Below are positions 1 through 4,544 of a stretch of DNA of 9,477 bases, piece after piece. Under the pieces are notes generated by a model, which was not told where the DNA came from, did not search any database, and saw nothing but the letters and a program-made list of their open reading frames with translations. The translations under genes and the position numbers were made by a program. The stretch covers positions 1 to 9,477 of the forward strand of contig QMWY01000031.1 of the NCBI GenBank assembly GCA_003661865.1, in the 5' to 3' direction. Positions within the stretch are counted from its first letter, which is position 1. Each line of letters begins with the position of its first letter. The stretch is from Thermoprotei archaeon. GTDB lineage: Archaea; Thermoproteota; Thermoprotei_A; Sulfolobales; Ignisphaeraceae.

Positions 1-1
1 C

Positions 2-70
2 TACATCCGTGGGGAGTTCGGCGTTAAGGATGGGGATGAAGTGGTGATAAGGCTGTTCTGCGGAAAGTAG
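2..70 (+). CDS. C-terminal fragment, riboflavin kinase-like (CTP-dependent) end
   Basis: The window opens inside a plus-strand reading frame that ends at TAG 68-70. Only 22 residues are visible, YIRGEFGVKDGDEVVIRL followed by FCGK. The pattern of a short helix, a G-x-KDGDEV turn and a closing beta strand resembles the C-terminus of archaeal CTP-dependent riboflavin kinase (the DUF120/RibK barrel), where a similar LKDGD segment precedes the last strand. That enzyme makes FMN from riboflavin and CTP and in crenarchaea is often fused behind a winged-helix DNA-binding domain. The same kind of turn also occurs in other small beta barrels, such as AbrB-like proteins, so the family call is tentative. 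That this is the 3' end of a real gene is more secure, because a C/D box sRNA begins 13 nt after its stop codon. Confidence 0.5.
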   Translation, partial: YIRGEFGVKDGDEVVIRLFCGK

Positions 71-78
71 CCCCGGTA

Positions 79-138
79 CGCGGATGATGTTGTTCTGGCC
101 CCTGAAAGGGTGATGAATGTCCGCCCCCACTGACTACG
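79..138 (+). ncRNA. C/D box guide sRNA (first of two)
   Basis: All four boxes of an archaeal 2'-O-methylation guide RNA occur in order. Box C is ATGATGT (84-90), the D' guide is TGTTCTGGCCC (91-101), box D' is CTGA (102-105), the spacer is AAGG, box C' is GTGATGA (110-116), the D guide is ATGTCCGCCCCCA (117-129), and box D is CTGA (130-133). Box C' matches RUGAUGA exactly; box C differs only in its last base. The flanks 79-83 and 134-138 can form a weak terminal stem of G-C, G-U, a C/A mismatch, G-C and C-G. The known rule is that the target base paired to the fifth nucleotide upstream of box D or D' is methylated. This predicts a C in the site GGGCCAGAACA (D') and a G in TGGGGGCGGACAT (D). 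I could not assign these sites to rRNA or tRNA from memory. The RNA lies between two plus-strand genes and may be cut from their transcript. Confidence 0.75.
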
Positions 139-153
139 GATGGGCGCACCGGG

Positions 154-780
154 ATGCTGCTCGACCTGGCGCGCCTCTTATCGCGGCTTGAACGCGCGCT
201 AGGCGAGGCGTCAGAGGTTGTCATCGCAGGGGGGCCCGGCGCGCTTCCGCAGCGCCTTCGTCGATCGGGCCGCTGGTTCCTATGGTCGTACAGCGGTGGC
301 AGGCTGACGCTACTCCTACTCAGAGAGGCGCCGGCAGTTAGGAAGGGGCTTAGGGACGCCCTGCTAATAGATGTTGCAGTGCGTGAGGCTTCTCGAAGAC
401 TGCGCCTCGTGCTGCTAATACTCGTTGCCGTAGGCTTCGTAGTCGCTGTCATCGCCACGCCCCCGGGGCCGCTATCCGTAGCAGTGGCGCTTAGCTTCGT
501 GGTGACATCGCTTGTCCTGGAAGTCATTGTGAGGTACTTGCTTGAGCCTGCACTAGCTAGGCACCTCTACGCCTCCCTCAGGGTGTGTCTAAGGGATGAG
601 GCTTGTAGAGAGGAGTTCGAAGGTATTGTAAAGGGTCTTGGAAGAGTTCTAGAGGTGTTTGAGAAGTGCTCCTCTGGACAGGTGAGGTGTGAAGGGCTGC
701 TGCTGAGAGAGGTGGGGCTCCGTGTGGAGAAGGCGCTCAACGGCTATGTCCTCCTTAAGAGGGCTCTAGCCAAGGCCTAG
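154..780 (+). CDS. Orphan membrane protein with two central helices
   Basis: I do not recognise this 208-residue protein. The N-terminal part (about 1-83) is rich in Arg and Leu and looks like amphipathic helices around a short Trp/Tyr-containing strand region near 41-56. Two hydrophobic stretches follow, about 85-102 and 105-124, separated by a Pro-Pro-Gly-Pro turn, which suggests a helical hairpin in the membrane. The remainder (125-208) is predicted helical and charged and holds four cysteines (145, 151, 172, 179). No signal peptide or catalytic motif is visible. ATG 154 is the first start after the in-frame stop at 103-105, and there is no clear ribosome binding site. The gene follows the sRNA by about 20 nt, and its last 15 bases overlap the convergent transporter gene. 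The composition resembles the neighbours, so the reading frame is probably real, but the function is unknown. Confidence 0.7.
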   Translation: MLLDLARLLSRLERALGEASEVVIAGGPGALPQRLRRSGRWFLWSYSGGRLTLLLLREAPAVRKGLRDALLIDVAVREASRRLRLVLLILVAVGFVVAVIATPPGPLSVAVALSFVVTSLVLEVIVRYLLEPALARHLYASLRVCLRDEACREEFEGIVKGLGRVLEVFEKCSSGQVRCEGLLLREVGLRVEKALNGYVLLKRALAKA

Positions 781-1623
781 CGCTATGCCCGCTGAGGTAA
801 GCAGCGTCCCGGCTACGCCGCGGGCACTGATCCTCTCACCTGCTAATGCCCGTGCCGCAACCCTTCCCAGAACCGGGGTCAGGGCGGTTGCGAGCACAGC
901 CGCGCCAACCCCCAGGGTGTCTATCGCTAGGAGGAAGAGCGGTAGTCCAACCGCGAACGAGAGCACGCCTGAGGCGACCCCCGTCACTAAGGTTATGCGG
1001 CGCTCTGCTGCGCACAGGAGCCCCCGCCACCTCGCTGGGGTTAGGAGCGCTGCCAGTACAACACTCCTCAGCAGGGATAAGCGGAGCGGGTCTACGTAGC
1101 CGAGCGCCAGCTTATTAGCGATGCTTCCAAAGCCCCACGCCAGTGCAGAGCCCAGCGCCGCCGCTACTCCCAGGGGATCACGCCCGCGCTCATCCCCCTC
1201 CGTAGCAACTAGCCAGAGCCCGGTTAGCGCTGCCAGCGTACCCAACGCCATTCGCATCCCGAGCTCCTCGCCCAGCAGGGCGTGTGCGAGGAGCTGCGAT
1301 GCGAATATGTATAGGTAGCCTATGGTAACGGCCCTGCCTCCCCCGATCCTCTTGCTCGCCTCTATGTACAGCGCATCGCCCAGCCCCACACCAATAATGG
1401 ACGCGGCGGCTATGTAGAGCCACGCCTCTAGAGCGCTGGGGAGCTCTAGCCCCTCCACTCCAACGACTAGAGCGGCTAGGAAGGGGAGCGCCGATAGCAC
1501 GCGGAGCGCGTTGAACGTTGCTGCGTCGACTCCGCGGGTCCCTACCCTGAAGAACGCGGGGTTAAGGGCCCAGGCTATCGAGGCACCTACAGCCGCTGCT
1601 ACGCCCAGCAGCCGCTCCACCAT
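766..1623 (-). CDS. DMT superfamily (EamA-type) permease
   Basis: A 285-residue integral membrane protein with about ten hydrophobic helices arranged as two homologous halves (about 1-140 and 150-285), the usual size and architecture of EamA/RhaT-type drug/metabolite transporters. Family-like features are the small-residue-rich first helix of each repeat (AAAVGASIAWALNPAF near 9-24, and AALGSALAWGFGSIANKLAL near 155-174), and the glycine-rich segment and glutamate before the fifth helix of each half (LLGEELGMRMALG near 117-128, and ALAGERISARGVAG near 259-272). The substrate cannot be read from sequence; amino acids, nucleotide-sugars and metabolites are all known in the family. The frame stays open upstream to 2028, but that part runs antisense to the phosphatase gene. 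I chose ATG at 1623, which begins MVERLL right before helix 1. A GTG at 1620 is the alternative. It is divergent from the phosphatase gene and overlaps the membrane protein gene at its 3' end. Confidence 0.85.
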   Translation of the reverse strand: MVERLLGVAAAVGASIAWALNPAFFRVGTRGVDAATFNALRVLSALPFLAALVVGVEGLELPSALEAWLYIAAASIIGVGLGDALYIEASKRIGGGRAVTIGYLYIFASQLLAHALLGEELGMRMALGTLAALTGLWLVATEGDERGRDPLGVAAALGSALAWGFGSIANKLALGYVDPLRLSLLRSVVLAALLTPARWRGLLCAAERRITLVTGVASGVLSFAVGLPLFLLAIDTLGVGAAVLATALTPVLGRVAARALAGERISARGVAGTLLTSAGIALGLG

Positions 1624-1650
1624 GGGCACCGTAGCACTCTGCGGCACCAA

Positions 1651-1660
1651 GGATAAAAGT
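1651..1660. promoter_or_regulatory. TATA-like box in the divergent phosphatase/transporter spacer
   Basis: The 73 bp between the transporter start (1623) and the phosphatase start (1697) is GC-rich except for GGATAAAAGT. On the plus strand this sits about 40 nt before ATG 1697, giving a predicted transcript start near 1682 with a leader of about 15 nt that includes AAGGTG (1684-1689). On the minus strand the same patch reads ACTTTTATCC and would place a start near 1630, almost at ATG 1623. One AT-rich patch may therefore serve both directions. This is inferred from the usual archaeal spacing only. Confidence 0.45.
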
Positions 1661-1696
1661 GTGTGGAGGGGTACACTGCGGCAAGGTGCTGGGGCT

Positions 1697-2440
1697 ATGG
1701 ACCTCGGCAGGGTCAGGCTAATTGTGAGTGACGTAGACGGGACCCTAACCGTTAGCAGGAGGAGCTTCAGGCTCAGTTGCAGGGCGCTCTCGGCGATCGA
1801 GAAGCTCGAGGAGTGTGGCGTTCGTGTCGGTCTAGCAAGCGGTAACTCCCTCCCTGTGCTAGCGGGGCTCGCTAGGTACCTAGGGGCCTCGGGCCCTATC
1901 ATAGCAGAGAACGGCTGCCTAGCCATGGCGAGGCCCGGCGGGGTGATAGAGCTCTGCAGGAGCTCGGCCCGCGAAGCAGTTGAGGTTATTGGGCGTAGGC
2001 TAGGGCTTGAGCCCAGCTGGCAGAACAAGTTCAGGGTGTTCGATCACGCACTGGTGGTTGTCGGCAAGCCGCGCGAGTACGTGAAGGAGCTCACACGGAG
2101 GGCGAATAAGCTGCTTAAGGAGCTTGGATATCGCAACCTCTACGCCTTCAGCAGCGGCTACGCCATACACATACACCCCGTCGAGGCCGATAAGGGTGTG
2201 GCGCTTAGGAGGGTGGTGGAGCACATGGGGCTTGATCGCAGCGTGGTTGCGGCGATCGGGGACAGCGTCTTGGACCTCCCCCTCCTACGGGAGGCGGGTG
2301 TAGCTGTGGCTGTTGGGGATGCCGATGAAGAGCTGAGGAAGGTTGCCAAACTAGTGGTTAGAAGCGAGGCGGGTGAGGGGTTTGCGGAATTCGCAGAAAT
2401 GGTTCTGAGGGCTAGGGGATGCGGTCAGCGCGGCGATTGA
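1697..2440 (+). CDS. Phosphoglycolate phosphatase, archaeal HAD type
   Basis: A 247-residue HAD-superfamily phosphatase that hydrolyses 2-phosphoglycolate to glycolate and phosphate in the cytoplasm. All four HAD motifs are visible: motif I DVDGTLT (nucleophile D12, acid/base D14), motif II with S48 in LASGNS, motif III with K166 in EADKGVAL, and motif IV GDSVLD (D189, D193) for Mg2+. The cap between motifs II and III (about 75-155) matches the C2B/Cof-like arrangement. The phrases GPIIAENG (66-73) and YAIHIHPVEADKG (155-167) closely resemble archaeal phosphoglycolate phosphatases of the Thermoplasma TA0175 type. The length is a little above the usual 225-230 because of a charged tail. The start ATG 1697 lies just before motif I and behind an AAGGTG; the longer frame from 1511 runs over the divergent transporter. 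A related sugar-phosphate phosphatase specificity is possible. The last codons overlap an antisense C/D sRNA. Confidence 0.88.
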   Translation: MDLGRVRLIVSDVDGTLTVSRRSFRLSCRALSAIEKLEECGVRVGLASGNSLPVLAGLARYLGASGPIIAENGCLAMARPGGVIELCRSSAREAVEVIGRRLGLEPSWQNKFRVFDHALVVVGKPREYVKELTRRANKLLKELGYRNLYAFSSGYAIHIHPVEADKGVALRRVVEHMGLDRSVVAAIGDSVLDLPLLREAGVAVAVGDADEELRKVAKLVVRSEAGEGFAEFAEMVLRARGCGQRGD

Positions 2441-2480
2441 TCATCACGGAGTCAGTGGCCACCGCAACTCATCATACAGG
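2420..2480 (-). ncRNA. C/D box guide sRNA (second of two), antisense to phosphatase 3' end
   Basis: Reading the minus strand, the boxes are box C ATGATGA (2475-2469, exact consensus), the 13 nt D' guide GTTGCGGTGGCCA (2468-2456), box D' CTGA (2455-2452), spacer CTCC, box C' GTGATGA (2447-2441, exact consensus), the 12 nt D guide TCAATCGCCGCG (2440-2429) and box D CTGA (2428-2425). Box sequences, guide lengths and the 4 nt spacer are typical of archaeal 2'-O-methylation guides. By the box D +5 rule the predicted methylated bases are a C in TGGCCACCGCAAC (D') and a G in CGCGGCGATTGA (D). I cannot name the target RNAs. The terminal stem is weak. Box C starts 10 nt after the stop of the small minus-strand gene at 2486, and the D guide and box D lie antisense to the last codons of the phosphatase, including its stop. 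Confidence 0.8.
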
Positions 2481-2485
2481 GGCTC

Positions 2486-2788
2486 CTACTTCTTCTGCCT
2501 GATCTTCTTGGCCTTCGTAGCCATGAACCTCTGCTCGACCTCCTCGGGCATCCTATCGATACTCTCGTCCTCTCCACCCTCCGCTTCCTCAGGCTCCTCA
2601 CCCTCGCTCAGCAGCCCGTTCTCGCGTGCAAACTCGATGAGCAGCTCCTCACTGAGCTCCTCAAGCCTAACGGGCTGGGACGTATCGAATCCCCTGCTCT
2701 CAAGCCACCTCACGAGCTTGTCGACCATGTTATTGGCAACGACCATGTCTATGATCTCGTCCTTCGAGAGGCTCCCCTGCGTGGACAA
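2486..2788 (-). CDS. Small hypothetical protein, helical with acidic linker and basic tail
   Basis: An unrecognised small protein of about 100 residues. From the chosen TTG (2788) it begins STQGSLSKDEIIDMVVANN, a likely helix-capped helical domain (about 6-60) that includes KLVRWLESRGFD. A glutamate/glycine-rich linker follows (about 62-76), then a charged helix ending in a basic tail, KAKKIRQKK. The acidic-then-basic layout suggests binding to nucleic acid or ribosomes, but no known domain is evident. The frame can start earlier at TTG 2821, which would add a CSWC motif, or later at ATG 2743. I prefer 2788 because a TATA-like box at 2822-2831 would put transcription initiation near 2800, inside the longer version. 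It lies downstream of another unknown minus-strand gene and directly upstream of the second C/D sRNA. Confidence 0.6.
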   Translation of the reverse strand: MSTQGSLSKDEIIDMVVANNMVDKLVRWLESRGFDTSQPVRLEELSEELLIEFARENGLLSEGEEPEEAEGGEDESIDRMPEEVEQRFMATKAKKIRQKK

Positions 2789-2821
2789 GAGGCGGCACCA
2801 GCTACATGTATCGGTAAGCAA

Positions 2822-2831
2822 GGATTTAAGG
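2822..2831 (-). promoter_or_regulatory. TATA-like box for the small hypothetical gene
   Basis: On the minus strand CCTTAAATCC stands out in GC-rich surroundings. Archaeal initiation about 26 nt downstream would fall near 2800, giving a short leader before TTG 2788. It follows immediately on the GC-rich inverted repeat at 2839-2865, so one spacer could end the upstream gene and start this one. Confidence 0.4.
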
Positions 2832-2838
2832 AGTGGCG

Positions 2839-2865
2839 GTGGGGGTCCCGGGGCTAGCCCCCCAC
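2839..2865 (-). repeat. GC-rich inverted repeat over the 3' end of the 196-residue gene
   Basis: GTGGGGG (2839-2845) pairs perfectly with CCCCCAC (2859-2865) around a 13 nt loop. The loop side also contains the perfect palindrome GGGGCTAGCCCC (2850-2861), which covers the stop codon of the minus-strand gene at 2854-2856. The two structures are mutually exclusive. In the minus-strand transcript the hairpin would sit at the gene end, just before CTCCTTAAATCC. It could block read-through or protect the mRNA 3' end. Archaeal termination does not need hairpins, so the function is uncertain. Confidence 0.45.
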
Positions 2866-3444
2866 AAGCCCCTCGCGCTGTACGTACTCATCGAATGGCT
2901 CCGCCTTACTCTCAACACCCCTTCCCCTCCAGCATGTGTATGAGTAGAACAGGATGCGGTAGACCTCATGCCTCCAGATCCTGACCTCTAGGAAGTACTT
3001 CACGCTAAAGAACTTCAGGATCACCCCCTCGGGGATCGCGTGGACCAGTACGTAGCTCGGCGCGTACCTCTCGCTGCATAGGCTCATCAGGGTTCTCCTT
3101 ACGGCAGCTACTGCCAGGTCTATGCTCGTGGGCTGGACCCTGATACCGTAGAGCATGATCGTCCTGAGGTATAGGAGGGCTCGCTCCATATCTAGGGCTC
3201 GGCTCCGCGGTACCGAAACAGGGTTTCCAAGCGATGCGAGTGTGCGGAGCCCATCGTAAAGGACGTATATGGCGCGCTTACGCATATGCTCGCCGACCTT
3301 ATCGAGGTTGTCGATGATCACGCCCGCAAACCTGTAGAACCGTGTGAGATCCTCACGTGTAGCAGTACCCCTCCTCCTGATACGGTCTACTAGGTCTACA
3401 AGCCTCTCAGAGGCCTCGTTAACTATGTCCCCCCTCGTCACCAA
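2854..3444 (-). CDS. Hypothetical protein, 196 residues
   Basis: I do not recognise this protein. The N-terminal half (about 5-70) is strongly helical and charged, with phrases such as ERLVDLVDRIRRRG and KRAIYVLYDGLRTLASLG. The middle (82-120) is again helical, and residues 129-170 look like beta strands rich in aromatics (SYVLVHAIPEGVILKFF, then YFLEVRIWRHEVYRILFYSY). There is no transmembrane segment, signal peptide or metal-binding motif; the only cysteines are C123 and C171. It is probably a soluble helical-plus-sheet protein found in a restricted set of crenarchaea. The start is uncertain: TTG 3444 and GTG 3441 are adjacent, neither with a well-placed ribosome binding site. It lies downstream of the por operon on the same strand but is separated from it by an oligo-T tract and a dyad-rich spacer, so it is likely transcribed separately. 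Confidence 0.65.
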   Translation of the reverse strand: MVTRGDIVNEASERLVDLVDRIRRRGTATREDLTRFYRFAGVIIDNLDKVGEHMRKRAIYVLYDGLRTLASLGNPVSVPRSRALDMERALLYLRTIMLYGIRVQPTSIDLAVAAVRRTLMSLCSERYAPSYVLVHAIPEGVILKFFSVKYFLEVRIWRHEVYRILFYSYTCWRGRGVESKAEPFDEYVQREGLVGG

Positions 3445-3472
3445 GACCTTGGTACACCCTATCGACGGGACC

Positions 3473-3516
3473 CCCAGAACGATAGATCTGGGTTAGTGTA
3501 GAAAAACCCAGGGTTT
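3473..3516. repeat. Cluster of alternative CCCAG dyads upstream of the 196-residue gene
   Basis: Three related boxes allow competing pairings: CCCAGA (3473-3478) with TCTGGG (3487-3492), CTGGGTT (3488-3494) with AACCCAG (3505-3511), and AAACCC-A-GGGTTT (3504-3516) as a self-contained dyad. They lie 29-72 bases before the start of the minus-strand gene, where its promoter or leader is expected. They could be an operator array or an alternating RNA structure; the sequence alone does not decide between these. Confidence 0.4.
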
Positions 3517-3544
3517 GCGTTGGGAGCTCACAACCGCTTATCAC

Positions 3545-3583
3545 TAAGCAGTGATGTGGGGCGTAGGCGACTGCTTAAAAAAA
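3545..3583 (-). terminator. por operon terminator: oligo-T plus 8 bp inverted repeat
   Basis: On the minus strand the porB stop codon (3589-3587) is followed after three bases by seven consecutive T (3583-3577), the typical signal for intrinsic archaeal termination. Immediately beyond, an 8 bp perfect inverted repeat (3570-3577 with 3545-3552, 17 nt loop) and a smaller ATCACT-AAGC-AGTGAT dyad (3540-3555) follow. The T tract placed right after the last por gene supports the operon ending here. The hairpin may help to stabilise or trim the transcript end. Confidence 0.6.
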
Positions 3584-3586
3584 CTG

Positions 3587-4540
3587 TCACTCTTCCACGG
3601 GCCCTATGACGGTCCTGCCCACAAGCTTGTTTATCCTCTCAACCTCCTCATCGACCATGCGCTGGATCTCCTCTATCTGCTCCTCGGACAGGTGCCTGAA
3701 CCTGCCCTGGAGCTTCAGGTACTCCCTAACCGGCTTCCTCTTAGGTACGGGGACCGTGACTCTGAATTCGCCATGCTCCATCTCCCAGAGGATCCACATA
3801 CCGGTGAGCACCGCTAGCCTAGCTATGGTGATCCCGTACCTGGGGTCGAACCTCCAGCCGGTTGTGCAGGGCTGTAGCACGTGTATGAATGTGGGCCCCT
3901 CTATGTCTAGGCCCTTGCGGAACTTGTTCATCATGTCGATCACGTGCGATGGGCTGGCGGTGGCTACGTACGGTATGCGGTGCGCCGCAACTATGTCAGC
4001 TATGGGCTTCTTAGGCCTCCACTCACCCTTCCAGACCTTGCCCACGGGCGTGGTTGTTGTCCAGGCGTACTTAGGTGTACCTCCACTTCTCTGGATCCCT
4101 GTGTTCATGTAGGCCTCGTTGTCGTAGAGCACGTACATGACGTTGTGTCCCCGCTCCAGCATCCCGCTAAGCGCCTGGAACCCTATGTCGTACGTCCCTC
4201 CATCACCCGCCACGACGACCACGTTTATCCGCTTGTTGGGGTCTATGACTCCCTTGCGCTTCAGCACCTTTATCGCTGCCTCTACACCGCTAGCGGCGGC
4301 CGCAGCGTTCTCGAAAGCTACGTGCAGCCACGGCACCTTCCATGATGTGTATGGGAACATCGTTGTCGCGACCTCTACGCAGCCCGTCGCGTTCACTATT
4401 ATGGTGTTGGGGCCCGCAACCTTCGTAAGTATCTTCATTATCACGCCTGCTGCGCAGCCAGCGCAGAGCCCATGGCCCGGAGCGAAGTACTCTTCACGAG
4501 GTATATCGAATACCGTTCTATACACGGGCTTGGACGCCAT
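3587..4540 (-). CDS. porB: Pyruvate:ferredoxin oxidoreductase beta subunit
   Basis: This 317-residue TPP-binding subunit of the four-subunit 2-oxoacid:ferredoxin oxidoreductase takes part in converting pyruvate and CoA to acetyl-CoA, CO2 and reduced ferredoxin. Four cysteines that ligate the proximal [4Fe-4S] cluster in this family are present: C26 and C29 in GHGLCAGC, C54 in ATGCVE, and C225 in QPCTTGW. The TPP/Mg motif is GDGGTYDIG (112-120) with NEAYMNTG (141-148). The surroundings FPYTSWKVPWLHVAFENAA and IQRSGGTP follow archaeal PorB closely, which favours pyruvate over branched-chain or indolepyruvate enzymes, although the close paralogue VorB cannot be fully excluded. The charged C-terminus (EYLKLQGRFRHL) is normal. 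ATG 4540 follows the porA stop by 4 nt and has GAGGTG upstream. It is the last gene of the operon. Confidence 0.93.
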   Translation of the reverse strand: MASKPVYRTVFDIPREEYFAPGHGLCAGCAAGVIMKILTKVAGPNTIIVNATGCVEVATTMFPYTSWKVPWLHVAFENAAAAASGVEAAIKVLKRKGVIDPNKRINVVVVAGDGGTYDIGFQALSGMLERGHNVMYVLYDNEAYMNTGIQRSGGTPKYAWTTTTPVGKVWKGEWRPKKPIADIVAAHRIPYVATASPSHVIDMMNKFRKGLDIEGPTFIHVLQPCTTGWRFDPRYGITIARLAVLTGMWILWEMEHGEFRVTVPVPKRKPVREYLKLQGRFRHLSEEQIEEIQRMVDEEVERINKLVGRTVIGPVEE

Positions 4541-4544
4541 GCCC

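Noticed and set aside
24..527. Minus-strand open frame of 167 codons near the left edge
   Set aside because: Ser/Arg/Thr-rich low-complexity composition typical of an antisense shadow. It lies opposite the sRNA and the membrane protein gene.
1511..1696. Upstream extension of the phosphatase frame on the plus strand
   Set aside because: It covers the transporter start and the divergent promoter-like box, and homologues begin just before the DxDGT motif.
1624..2028. Long N-terminal extension of the transporter reading frame on the minus strand
   Set aside because: It runs antisense through the phosphatase gene with its intact HAD motif I, and the transporter's first helix begins right after ATG 1623.
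2634..2655. Possible third C/D RNA: CGATGA, 11 nt, CTGA on the plus strand
   Set aside because: The box C lacks the first consensus T, there is no second C'/D pair, and it lies inside the coding region of the small minus-strand gene.
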